From the NCBI GenBank assembly GCA_902785055.1, contig CACZXG010000012.1:1-36583 (forward strand): 36,583 nt of DNA, read 5' to 3'. Position 1 is the stretch's first letter. Every line of letters begins with the position of its first letter. The position numbers and the translations under genes were made by a program. The stretch is from an uncultured Lachnospiraceae bacterium. GTDB lineage: Bacteria; Bacillota; Clostridia; Lachnospirales; Lachnospiraceae. The notes below the pieces were generated by a model that did not search any database, was not told where the DNA came from, and saw only the letters and a list, made by a program, of their open reading frames with translations. Positions 8,772 to 16,950 of this stretch are shown one piece after another.

Positions 8772-8800
8772 ATATTAACACATTACGGAAGCAATGGGAA
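8772..8800 (-). promoter_or_regulatory. Candidate promoter of the leuD-leuC-leuD-leuC operon
   Basis: Read on the minus strand, TTCCCA (8800-8795), a 17-nt spacer and TAATAT (8777-8772) would start transcription about 30 nt before leuD. The -35 match is 4 of 6. The plus strand here reads as a perfect tandem octamer, TGGGAACT twice at 8795-8810, which could be a regulator site. Confidence 0.4.
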
Positions 8801-8849
8801 CTTGGGAACTGTCCGCGCAGTGCGCTATTGATTCGGCAGGCAGTGATAT

Positions 8850-8878
8850 TTGTCAAAGGATAGTCGCGGATGTATAAT
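8850..8878 (+). promoter_or_regulatory. Promoter of the ruvA operon
   Basis: TTGTCA (8850-8855), a 17-nt spacer and a perfect TATAAT (8873-8878) point toward ruvA, giving a leader of about 28 nt. It is the only strong plus-strand promoter before the ruvA-ruvB-zapA-U32 run. Confidence 0.75.
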
Positions 8879-8912
8879 GAGATTCATCAATTGCTTCAAG
8901 GAGCGTGTATTA

Positions 8913-9581
8913 ATGATCGCATTTTTAAGAGGTTATGTCGCGGCTCTCTATGAGGGAACCGCAGTAATAGATGTCGGCGGCGTCGGATATGAAGTGCGGG
9001 TCGCCGGCGAAACGGTGCAGAGACTCGCTGCCGCGGGCCGCGATGAGGAAGTGCTGGTCTATACTTATACATATTTAAGGGAAGACCAGATCGCGCTGTA
9101 CGGATTTATGTCCAGAGAGGATCTGGAACTCTTTAAGCTTCTGATCACAGTGAGCGGGATCGGTCCCAAGGGAGGCCTGGCTCTTCTGAGCGTTGGAACG
9201 GCGGATGATCTGCGCTTCGCGATCATGACCGGGGATTCCAGGATGATATCCAAGGCTCCGGGCATCGGCAAAAAGACTGCGGAAAGGGTGATCATCGACC
9301 TCAGGGACAAGGTATCCGGGATGCACGACGCGGAAATGCTTGCTATTGCTGCGGGAAATGCGGGAATTTCGGGATCAGGAGGATTTGATGCCGGTTTGCC
9401 GGGGGCTGCCGCAGGACAGGACAGCGCCGCCGAGGAAGCGGCAGAAGCCCTCACGGCACTCGGGTATTCCAGGGCGGAGGCCGTCAAAGCGGTCAGGGCC
9501 TGCAAAGAGAACGCGCAGAAAGAGCAGAAGGAACTGGCCGATACTGAGAGTATCCTCAAAGCGGCACTGCGCTATCTGTAA
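8913..9581 (+). CDS. ruvA: Holliday junction branch migration protein RuvA
   Basis: Tetrameric DNA-binding subunit that holds Holliday junctions and recruits the RuvB motor during recombinational repair. The product has 222 residues from the ATG at 8913, which has AAGGAG 9 nt upstream; upstream in-frame codons lack a site and conserved sequence. The N-terminal OB domain starts IAFLRGYVAALYEG. Two helix-hairpin-helix motifs follow, VSGIGPKGGLALL and APGIGKKTAERVI. A flexible Gly/Ala-rich linker leads to the C-terminal RuvB-binding domain (EALTALGYSRAEAVKAV). The linker is somewhat longer than in ~200-residue homologues. It is the first gene of a co-directional cluster. Confidence 0.95.
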   Translation: MIAFLRGYVAALYEGTAVIDVGGVGYEVRVAGETVQRLAAAGRDEEVLVYTYTYLREDQIALYGFMSREDLELFKLLITVSGIGPKGGLALLSVGTADDLRFAIMTGDSRMISKAPGIGKKTAERVIIDLRDKVSGMHDAEMLAIAAGNAGISGSGGFDAGLPGAAAGQDSAAEEAAEALTALGYSRAEAVKAVRACKENAQKEQKELADTESILKAALRYL

Positions 9582-9631
9582 ACGGATGCGCCTGACGGGA
9601 AGAAAGCAAGGAACGGGATCGAATAAAGCTT

Positions 9632-10633
9632 ATGCAGAGAAGAACGATAGAAACCAATTTCACGGAAGAAGACAGCCGCATCGAAGGCACTCTGAGGCCG
9701 CAGCGGCTCAGCGAATATATTGGACAGACCAAGATCAAGGAGAGCCTGGGGATTTCCATCGCGGCGGCCAAACAGAGGGGGGAACCTTTGGACCACCTGC
9801 TCTTCTACGGACCGCCCGGACTTGGCAAGACGACGATCTCAGGGATCATTGCAAATGAGATGGGAGTAAATATCAGGGTCACCAGCGGACCGGCGATAGA
9901 AAAGCCGGGAGAAATGGCGGCGATCCTCAACGGACTTAAGGAGAACGACATCCTCTTTGTCGACGAGATCCACCGCCTGAACAAACAGGTGGAAGAGGTG
10001 CTGTATCCGGCCATGGAAGATTTTGCCATCGATATCCTGATCGGAAAGGGCGCGGCGGCCAAGTCGATCCGTCTGGAACTCCCCAGATTTACGCTGATAG
10101 GCGCGACGACGAGGGCGGGACTGCTCTCGGCCCCTTTAAGGGACCGGTTCGGAGAGATCCACAGGCTGGAATTTTACAATACCGGGGAGCTCAAGCAGAT
10201 CGTCAAGGCCAGCGCGAAGAAACTCAGGGTGCCCATTGACGACGAGGGTGCCGTAGAACTTGCCCGCAGAAGCCGAGGCACGCCGAGACTGGCCAATAGG
10301 ATCCTCAAGCGTGTCAGGGACTACGCGCAGGTCAGATATGACGGAAAGATCACATTGGACATCGCGCGCACAGCGCTGGATCTGATGGACGTTGACCGCA
10401 TGGGTCTTGACAGGGCGGACAGGAACTTCCTCTATACCCTGATCGAGAAATTCGGCGGAGGACCGGCGGGACTGGATACGCTGGCAGCAGCCATAGGAGA
10501 GGATTCCGGAACCCTGGAGGATCTTGTGGAACCTTATCTTCTGCAGAACGGACTGATCAACAGGACGCCAAGAGGAAGGGTCGCGACGCGGGAGGCTTAT
10601 ACACACCTTGGATTCCCGTATATGGAGGACTAA
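9632..10633 (+). CDS. ruvB: Holliday junction ATP-dependent DNA helicase RuvB
   Basis: AAA+ hexameric motor that drives branch migration with RuvA. The protein has 333 residues, standard for RuvB. It shows [12 protein letters not shown] (21-32), Walker [10 protein letters not shown] (60-68), Walker [10 protein letters not shown] (108-116), the sensor-type GATTRAG, and the C-terminal winged-helix segment ending in [16 protein letters not shown]. The ribosome binding site is poor (GGAACGGGA, distant from the ATG). It is separated from ruvA by 50 nt and is followed 6 nt later by zapA, so all are probably one transcript. Confidence 0.96.
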   Translation: MQRRTIETNFTEEDSRIEGTLRPQRLSEYIGQTKIKESLGISIAAAKQRGEPLDHLLFYGPPGLGKTTISGIIANEMGVNIRVTSGPAIEKPGEMAAILNGLKENDILFVDEIHRLNKQVEEVLYPAMEDFAIDILIGKGAAAKSIRLELPRFTLIGATTRAGLLSAPLRDRFGEIHRLEFYNTGELKQIVKASAKKLRVPIDDEGAVELARRSRGTPRLANRILKRVRDYAQVRYDGKITLDIARTALDLMDVDRMGLDRADRNFLYTLIEKFGGGPAGLDTLAAAIGEDSGTLEDLVEPYLLQNGLINRTPRGRVATREAYTHLGFPYMED

Positions 10634-10639
10634 GAAGGT

Positions 10640-10972
10640 ATGAATGAAAAGACAGATGCACAGGTAGTGATCGGAGGCAGGACTTACACCCTCAGCGGTT
10701 ACGAGAGCGAGGAGTATCTTCTGAGAGTGGCCGGGTATCTCAACGGCAAGATCGACGAACTTAACGCAGATCCGGACTATGGGAGACTTCCGGTCGATAT
10801 GAGGCAGCTCCTTCTCAATCTCAATATCGCGGACGACTACTTCAAGGCTGTCGCGAAGAATGAAGAACTGCAAAGCGTTGTTGACAAAAAAGAGAATGAT
10901 CTCTATGATATCAAACACGAACTCGTGGCAGCGCAGATGAAGCTTCAGAGCGCTGAGAAGAAGAAAAAATAG
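10640..10972 (+). CDS. zapA: Cell division protein ZapA
   Basis: Small FtsZ-ring-associated protein that bundles FtsZ filaments. It has 110 residues. The N-terminal beta domain (QVVIGGRTYTLSGYESEEYL) and the following ADDYFKA segment match ZapA. The C-terminal third is a charged, heptad-like helix expected to form the coiled-coil dimer. It begins 6 nt after the ruvB stop and ends 12 nt before the U32 peptidase gene. This small spacing indicates an operon; the placement next to a peptidase and SEDS/PBP genes suits an envelope-division role. Confidence 0.85.
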   Translation: MNEKTDAQVVIGGRTYTLSGYESEEYLLRVAGYLNGKIDELNADPDYGRLPVDMRQLLLNLNIADDYFKAVAKNEELQSVVDKKENDLYDIKHELVAAQMKLQSAEKKKK

Positions 10973-10984
10973 GAGACAGATCCA

Positions 10985-13246
10985 ATGACGAGCGGCGGGA
11001 CGAAACTTCCTGAACTGCTGGCGCCTGCCGGCAGCAGGAAAGCCTTTCTGGGCGCGCTGAAGGCCGGCGCGGACGCGGTCTATCTGGGCGGAGAGAAATT
11101 CGGCGCCAGAGCGTATGCGGAGAACTTCACAGAGGAAGATATAATACGATCCATCAGGGAAGCTCATGTTTTTGGCAGGAAAGTGTATCTTACACTGAAT
11201 GTCCTGACCAAGGAGAGCGAACTTGAGGAGACGGTGGATTTTGCCATAAATCTGTACAGAGAGGGGCTGGACGGCGTGATCGTGCAGGACCTTGGAGTTC
11301 TTAAAGTGCTCCATGAGCGCTGTCCCGGTCTGGAGCTGCATGCCTCCACGCAGCTGTCCTCGTCGGCGCCTGAATCCGTGCGCTTTCTCAAAGAGCTCGG
11401 AGTCCGCAGGGTAGTCCCTGCCAGGGAACTGTCCCTCGAGGAGATCAGGACCATCAAGAGAGAGGAGCCGGTGGAGGTGGAGAGTTTCATCCACGGCGCT
11501 ATGTGCTACTCCTATTCCGGGCGCTGCCTGCTCTCAAGCTTTCTGGGAGGAAGGAGCGGAAACCGGGGAAGGTGCGCGGGAACATGCCGGCTTCCCTACA
11601 GGATCCTGGACGAGGAAGGCAGAGAAGCCGGCCTCGGAAAAGGGAGGGAGCACTATCCGCTCTCTATGAGGGACCTCTGTGTCCTGGAGATCCTCCCTGA
11701 CCTCATTGACGCAGGCATCGATTCTTTCAAAATAGAGGGCAGAATGAAGAGCCCCCACTACGCGGCGGGGGTCACCGCGCTCTACAGAAAGTATTTGGAT
11801 CACTTTCTGGAGTGGGACGCTGAAGGACGGAAAAAGCCTTGGAAGATCGAGGCGGAGGACATGCGGAGGCTGAAGTCCCTGTATCTTCGCGCCGACCTGA
11901 GCACCGGATACTATTATAAGAGAAACGGAAGAGAACTTCTGACTATCACAAAGCCCGGTTACGCCGGGACTGATGACCGACTTCTGGAGGAGATCGAAGA
12001 GAAATACCTCAGAGAGACCGCCAAAAGACCGATCCGGGGCAGAGCGGTGATCACACCGGGAGAAGAGGCGAAACTTACGGTGACAGCTCCATCCCTTTGC
12101 AGCGGCGCTGAGTCAGTCACTGCAGAAGTCCCAGGCGATATCGTCCAGACTGCTGACAAGAGACCTATGCAGGCGCAGGAGATCGAGCGGCGCCTCAGAA
12201 AGACGGGAGATTCTCTCTTTGAATTTGACACATTGGAAGTGGAAGTGTCGGGGAATGTTTTTCTCCCTGTAGCTTCCCTGAACGCGCTGAGACGCGACGC
12301 GCTGGCGGCGCTGGAGGAGAAGATCCTCGAAAGCGCGGCGAAACCCGAAAGAACTCAGACCGCCGCAGAAAAAGCATTAACGGGCGCTGACGGTCACATA
12401 GCGGATGACCCGGGACGAACAGAGGACGGAGCGGAGTCTGATACAGGCCGGAGAAACCCGGAAATCTGGGCTCAGGTAACAACCCCCGGGCAGCTTAAGG
12501 CCGCACAGCGGTGCGGTATACAGAATATTATCGTGGAAGAAACTCCGCAGATCATGGAGACTTTATCGGAAGCTGACAGGGCACAGTGCCTGATCGCTCT
12601 GCCCCATGTTTGCCGCGCCGGCAGCAGGGAGAGAGTCAGAAAGCTCGCCGGAATGGGATTTCGCGGAGTGCTTGCCAGAAACCCCGAGGAGATCGATATT
12701 TTGCGGCAGATCCGCTATGAGGGGCTTGTCATCGGTGACGGCTCTCTGTATCAGTGGAACACGCCGGCAAGGGACGTTCTTCTTGAGCACTGCGATAAAC
12801 TCAGCCTTGGCTGGGAACTGTCAGGCAGGGACATGGTCCCTCTCATGAAAGGTGCCGGCGGCAGGCAGCTTCTGCAGGTATACGGCAGGATCCCGATGAT
12901 GATCACTGCGGGATGCGTGAAGAAAACGGCCGGAATGTGCAGCCACAGGGAGCAGGGATTTTGGGCTCTCGAGGACCGCAAGGGAATGCGCTTTCCTGTC
13001 CGCTGCGTCTGCGGACACTGCTGCAATGTGATCTACAACAGCCTTCCGCTCTCCCTGCACAGCTTTGTGAAAAAAGGGGATCCGGTGATCAGCGAAGCCT
13101 CAGGGTGGATCTGCGCGTTCACTACGGAAAGCGGCCCCGAGACGGAGGAAATCCTCCGCTGGTACCGCTCGGGCGGCGAAGACAGCGGCGCGCAGCAGAT
13201 ATTCCGGGAATACACTACCGGGCATTACCGCAAGAGTGCTATCTGA
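10985..13246 (+). CDS. U32-family peptidase / RlhA-TrhP-like protein with DUF3656-type insertion
   Basis: 753-residue member of the U32 family. The N-terminal TIM-barrel-like part begins ELLAPAGSRKAFLGALKAGADAVYLG. Four conserved cysteines lie at about 174, 181, 197 and 201 (MCYSYSGRC and RCAGTCRLPY), as in family members thought to bind an iron-sulfur cluster. A further ~450 residues include a DUF3656-like region and a second Cys group near the C terminus (CVCGHC). E. coli homologues RlhA and TrhP hydroxylate RNA bases using prephenate, so an RNA-modification role is as likely as proteolysis. The low-complexity Ala/Glu/Asp-rich link near 450-490 is a domain junction. Co-directional with zapA. 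Confidence 0.85.
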   Translation: MTSGGTKLPELLAPAGSRKAFLGALKAGADAVYLGGEKFGARAYAENFTEEDIIRSIREAHVFGRKVYLTLNVLTKESELEETVDFAINLYREGLDGVIVQDLGVLKVLHERCPGLELHASTQLSSSAPESVRFLKELGVRRVVPARELSLEEIRTIKREEPVEVESFIHGAMCYSYSGRCLLSSFLGGRSGNRGRCAGTCRLPYRILDEEGREAGLGKGREHYPLSMRDLCVLEILPDLIDAGIDSFKIEGRMKSPHYAAGVTALYRKYLDHFLEWDAEGRKKPWKIEAEDMRRLKSLYLRADLSTGYYYKRNGRELLTITKPGYAGTDDRLLEEIEEKYLRETAKRPIRGRAVITPGEEAKLTVTAPSLCSGAESVTAEVPGDIVQTADKRPMQAQEIERRLRKTGDSLFEFDTLEVEVSGNVFLPVASLNALRRDALAALEEKILESAAKPERTQTAAEKALTGADGHIADDPGRTEDGAESDTGRRNPEIWAQVTTPGQLKAAQRCGIQNIIVEETPQIMETLSEADRAQCLIALPHVCRAGSRERVRKLAGMGFRGVLARNPEEIDILRQIRYEGLVIGDGSLYQWNTPARDVLLEHCDKLSLGWELSGRDMVPLMKGAGGRQLLQVYGRIPMMITAGCVKKTAGMCSHREQGFWALEDRKGMRFPVRCVCGHCCNVIYNSLPLSLHSFVKKGDPVISEASGWICAFTTESGPETEEILRWYRSGGEDSGAQQIFREYTTGHYRKSAI

Positions 13247-13297
13247 CGGGGCTCATTACTATAGTACGGATTTCACTGTTAAAAAGGAGGTGAAGAA

Positions 13298-14803
13298 ATG
13301 CAGGCCTACGCAGTTTCATACAGCAAATATATGATCGCGGCCTCCATGGTTCTTTACACATTTCTCGCCTATGTGGCTCTGCCTTCGGGTAAAGACGTGC
13401 GGCGCACCTGCGAAACTCTGCAGAGGCTGTGCCTCGGTGTCTTTACAGTCAACGCCTATCTCACTATGGCGATCCTTGCCGGGGACGAGTATATCTTTAC
13501 ATTCGGCATTTTGCAGCTTTTGATCGTCCTGGGGGCGTCTCTGCTCTACAGGACTCTCTATAAAAGCGCCAACATGCTCATGATCAACAATATCATGATG
13601 CTTTTGAGCACCGGCCTTGTCATGATCACCAGGATCAACCAGGCCAAAGCGCAGAAACAGCTTCTGATCTCGCTTGCCGGCATGGTGTTTCTCATGGTGA
13701 TCCCTCTCTTGCGAAGCAAGTTCGACTCCCTTAGAAAAGGGACTTATTTCTACGGGATCCTGGGGATCGCGGCGCTTGGAGCAGTGCTGCTTCTGGGCGC
13801 GATCACGAACGGTTCCAAGATCAGTTTCACTATTGCCGGAATGACCTTCCAGCCCAGTGAATTTGTCAAAATACTGTTTCTTCTCTTCATGGCCAGCGCC
13901 CTGTGCGAGGAGAACAACAGGACTCACCTGGCGATCCTTACGGCTGCGGCCCTAGCCCATGTGGGTATCCTGGTGCTGTCAAGAGACCTGGGCAGCGCGC
14001 TGATCTTCTTTGTGATCTATCTGGCACTGCTTTTTCTGTCGACGGGAAACTGGAACATCCTGGCGGGAGGGCTTTTGCTGGGGCTGATCACGGCTGTGAT
14101 CTGTTTCTTCCTGTTCACACACGTCAGAGTAAGGGTACAGGTTTTCCTTGACCCCTGGACCAGTATTGACGGTAATGGCTTTCAGATCACTCAGGCACTG
14201 TTTGCCATCAGTTTCGGCGGCCTGTTCGGGGCGGGGCTCATGCAGGGAATGCCCTCGAGCATCCCTTTCGTGGAATCAGACTTTATCTTCGCGGCGATCG
14301 TGGAGGAGATGGGGATTCTGTTCGGCATCTGCCTGGTCCTTCTGTGTCTCAACATTTTTACGGATTTCCTCCTGCTCGCAGGGAGTTATTCCAATAAGTT
14401 CTACAGACTATATACATTCGGGACAGCCATTGCCTTTATTTTCCAGGCTTTCCTGACGATCGGCGGGGAAGTGAAGTTCATTCCCCTGACGGGAGTGACA
14501 CTGCCGCTTGTGAGCTACGGCGGAAGCTCGGTGCTTGCAACTTTTATCATGTTCGGCATTGTAGGGGCGATCTTCCTTCTGCAGGAGGAGCGGCTCGAGA
14601 GATTCCGCCAGCGCTACGAGGCGGAACACAGCCCGGACAGGAGCAGGCTGTACGAGGATGCGGTGAGGGCAAGGGAGACCGGCGGATACCGCAATGACAA
14701 CGGACAGGGCGGAGCGGATCAGGATTTCTATAAGGACTTCAAGGGAGTCCCCATCTATGATCCCTCCAAGGATTATGAGAACATGAACCGTTTTGATGTC
14801 TGA
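13298..14803 (+). CDS. SEDS-family peptidoglycan glycosyltransferase (FtsW/RodA/SpoVE)
   Basis: Polytopic membrane enzyme that polymerises lipid II into glycan strands together with a class B PBP. The protein has 501 residues with about 12 predicted hydrophobic helices. It has MTFQPSEFVKI, LSRDLGSALIFF, FVESDFIFAAIVEEMG and the C-terminal PLVSYGGSSVLATF, all hallmark SEDS segments. The hydrophilic tail after about residue 430 is Arg/Asp-rich and cytoplasmic. GGAGG lies directly before the ATG. The transpeptidase gene starts 14 nt downstream, so the two should act as a pair. Whether it serves division (FtsW), elongation (RodA) or sporulation (SpoVE) cannot be told from the sequence. Confidence 0.9.
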   Translation: MQAYAVSYSKYMIAASMVLYTFLAYVALPSGKDVRRTCETLQRLCLGVFTVNAYLTMAILAGDEYIFTFGILQLLIVLGASLLYRTLYKSANMLMINNIMMLLSTGLVMITRINQAKAQKQLLISLAGMVFLMVIPLLRSKFDSLRKGTYFYGILGIAALGAVLLLGAITNGSKISFTIAGMTFQPSEFVKILFLLFMASALCEENNRTHLAILTAAALAHVGILVLSRDLGSALIFFVIYLALLFLSTGNWNILAGGLLLGLITAVICFFLFTHVRVRVQVFLDPWTSIDGNGFQITQALFAISFGGLFGAGLMQGMPSSIPFVESDFIFAAIVEEMGILFGICLVLLCLNIFTDFLLLAGSYSNKFYRLYTFGTAIAFIFQAFLTIGGEVKFIPLTGVTLPLVSYGGSSVLATFIMFGIVGAIFLLQEERLERFRQRYEAEHSPDRSRLYEDAVRARETGGYRNDNGQGGADQDFYKDFKGVPIYDPSKDYENMNRFDV

Positions 14804-14817
14804 CAGAGGATCTTATA

Positions 14818-16359
14818 ATGGCTATATTTCGAAAAAAGAAAGCTTCTTCAGACCGGGATCAGGGTAATAATCCGGATCCGGCAATGTTCGCCGGCGCATC
14901 GATCTGGGAGAAGCTGGAGAGAGAGAAGAAAGCGGCGAGATCGCACATTATATTTTTTGCGGTCATATTTGCGCTGCTGTTCGGCTGGATGTGTTTTTAC
15001 TTCACACAGACGGCGATCGAGGACAGAGTAGAACTGTTTAATAATGACTACAACCACAGAGATGAGCTTCTGGCGACGAGGAACCGGCGGGGCAGCATTT
15101 ATGCCTCGGATTCGGAGACACTGCTTGCATCTACACAGACCGATCTTGATGAAGACGGCAATGTGGTGCAGATCAGGAGCTATCCCTTCGGCAGCATGTA
15201 CGCCCATGTGGTGGGATATGCGCCGCTGGGCGGAAGCGGCCTGGAGGAGCACTTCAAGTACGAGCTTCTTCACTCCGACCTTCCCCTCTCGGAAAAAGTG
15301 AGGTATGACAACAAAGAAAATGCCGAGGATAAGCTTTACCCGGGCAATAACCTTATCACCACGCTTGACCCGAAGATCCAGCAGGCCTGTTACGACGCGA
15401 TGGGCGGTTACGAAGGAGCGGTCATTGTGACGGAGGTCAAGACAGGGAGAATCCTCGCGATGGTCTCCAAACCGGACTATGATCCCAACTATATTGAAGA
15501 GGAGTGGGAGAACCTGCTCAATGACAATGAATCCGGAACGCTGCTGAACAGGGTCACGCAGGGACTCTATCCGCCGGGATCCACATTCAAGATCGTCGAC
15601 TGCATAGACCTGCTTCAGGAAGATCCCGATGCGATGGAGAACTACGACTTCAAATGCACGGGCGTCTTCGAGCAGGGAGGAGAATCCATCCACTGTTATG
15701 AATATGAAGTACACGGAGAAGTAGGACTTGAGGAATCCTTCGCGCATTCCTGCAACGCCTCCTTTGCAAACATCGGTGTGAATATGATCAGCGCCGATAC
15801 AATGTCGGCTACACTGAAGTCGCTTCTCTTTAACAGTAAGCTTCCCTATGACCTTCCCTATATCCGCAGCGCTGTCAACATGCCGAACACACTCTCCACG
15901 GAGGGGATCATGCAGATGGCGATCGGACAGGGAACTACATCTATGACACCGCTTCACCTCAATATGATCACTTCCGCGGTGGCGAACGGCGGCGTTCTGA
16001 TGAAGCCGCACCTGGTGGATGAACTGCACGATGCCAAAGGCCGTACCTTGAAAGTCTACGGCAATGAACAGTACGGCGCCCTGATGTCCGAAGACGTTGC
16101 GTCAAAGATGGTTCAGATGATGCGGGCAGTGGTCACGGAAGGTACTGCGAATTCTCTGAGCGGAAGAGAGTACGAGCCCTGCGGCAAGACCGGAAGCGCG
16201 GAGTTTGACAACAACAAGAGTTCCCACGCGTGGTTTACGGGATTTGCACCTGCCGGTGATCCGGAGATCAGTGTGACAGTCCTGATCGAGGGCAAGGGAA
16301 TGGGCTCAAGTTATGCTGTCCCTGTAGCCGGGCGGATTTTTGACGCGTACTTTGAGTAA
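14818..16359 (+). CDS. Class B penicillin-binding protein (peptidoglycan transpeptidase)
   Basis: Bitopic transpeptidase that cross-links stem peptides and pairs with the SEDS protein encoded 14 nt upstream. The protein has 513 residues: a basic cytoplasmic tail, one membrane helix at about 42-62, a short dimerisation/pedestal region, and a C-terminal transpeptidase domain. The active-site motifs are all present: STFK (255-258), SCN (311-313) and KTGS (457-460). At ~510 residues without PASTA domains it resembles the compact PbpA type rather than long PBP2/FtsI forms. AGAGGATC supplies the ribosome binding site. Confidence 0.92.
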   Translation: MAIFRKKKASSDRDQGNNPDPAMFAGASIWEKLEREKKAARSHIIFFAVIFALLFGWMCFYFTQTAIEDRVELFNNDYNHRDELLATRNRRGSIYASDSETLLASTQTDLDEDGNVVQIRSYPFGSMYAHVVGYAPLGGSGLEEHFKYELLHSDLPLSEKVRYDNKENAEDKLYPGNNLITTLDPKIQQACYDAMGGYEGAVIVTEVKTGRILAMVSKPDYDPNYIEEEWENLLNDNESGTLLNRVTQGLYPPGSTFKIVDCIDLLQEDPDAMENYDFKCTGVFEQGGESIHCYEYEVHGEVGLEESFAHSCNASFANIGVNMISADTMSATLKSLLFNSKLPYDLPYIRSAVNMPNTLSTEGIMQMAIGQGTTSMTPLHLNMITSAVANGGVLMKPHLVDELHDAKGRTLKVYGNEQYGALMSEDVASKMVQMMRAVVTEGTANSLSGREYEPCGKTGSAEFDNNKSSHAWFTGFAPAGDPEISVTVLIEGKGMGSSYAVPVAGRIFDAYFE

Positions 16360-16376
16360 TACAGGTATTTATGGGC

Positions 16377-16405
16377 TTGATTTTGCCCATCGAACGTGAT
16401 AGTAT
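16377..16405 (+). promoter_or_regulatory. Candidate promoter of secG
   Basis: TTGATT (16377-16382), 17 nt, then TAGTAT (16400-16405) lie upstream of secG. A small GGCGCA/TGCGCC stem at 16416-16436 would sit in the leader. The match to consensus is moderate. Confidence 0.45.
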
Positions 16406-16475
16406 AACAATGTTTGGCGCAAGGGGTTAGTGCGCCTATAAGGAAAAAATCGTTTTTAACAAGGTGGTAATGAAG

Positions 16476-16715
16476 ATGAGTGTTATTCGCTTGATTATGA
16501 CGATCGCAATTATTGCAGTGAGTATTGTGATGACAGTGGTCATTCTTATGCAGGAAGGAAGATCTCAGGGACTGGGCGCGATCAGCGGCGCGGCTGAGAC
16601 TTACTGGGGCAAGAACAAGGGACGTTCCATGGAAGGATTTCTTGAGAAATTCACCACAGGACTTGTCATTGCGTTCTTTATCCTTGCAATCCTCCTGAAT
16701 ATGCAGCTGTTCTGA
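16476..16715 (+). CDS. secG: Protein translocase subunit SecG
   Basis: Small non-essential subunit of the SecYEG channel that assists SecA-driven export. The preferred start gives 79 residues; AAGGTGG lies 8 nt before this ATG, whereas ATG 16470 is only 2 nt from it. Two hydrophobic helices are visible (about 4-24 and 56-77) joined by the conserved loop VVILMQEGRSQGLGAISG. Its place before rnr and smpB is a conserved Firmicutes arrangement. A strong terminator follows. Confidence 0.92.
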   Translation: MSVIRLIMTIAIIAVSIVMTVVILMQEGRSQGLGAISGAAETYWGKNKGRSMEGFLEKFTTGLVIAFFILAILLNMQLF

Positions 16716-16773
16716 GTGTTTTTTCCGCATGCCGGATCAAGATCGGGAACGAAGCTGAATGTGTGATCATCTG

Positions 16774-16806
16774 CACTCCTGCGATATTTTGCAGGAGTGT
16801 TTTTCT
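16774..16806 (+). terminator. Rho-independent terminator after secG
   Basis: CACTCCTGC and GCAGGAGTG form a perfect 9-bp stem with an 8-nt loop, followed by TTTTT. It separates secG from rnr. Confidence 0.88.
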
Positions 16807-16815
16807 ATGCGCGAA

Positions 16816-16862
16816 GCAGTGAGCCGTGAAACGGCATGTGACCTGTCGCTACGGCTCATTGC
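16816..16862. repeat. Long stem-loop between secG and rnr
   Basis: GCAGTGAGCCGT (16816-16827) pairs with ACGGCTCATTGC (16851-16862) over 12 bp with one G-T pair and a 23-nt loop. It has no T tract. It may be an rnr leader structure or a dispersed intergenic (REP-like) repeat. No clear promoter for rnr was seen in 16863-16950. Confidence 0.5.
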
Positions 16863-16950
16863 GATGTTAAAACCATGCGCAGACAAGAGCATTGCCGCCG
16901 TGACAATATAGAAGATAGCAGAAGAAAGAAGAGAAGAAGACGTAAAGAAG

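Noticed and set aside
10136-11494. 452-codon minus-strand frame across ruvB, zapA and the U32 gene
   Set aside because: It spans three conserved plus-strand genes, has no start signal and no recognisable protein family; codon bias keeps it open.
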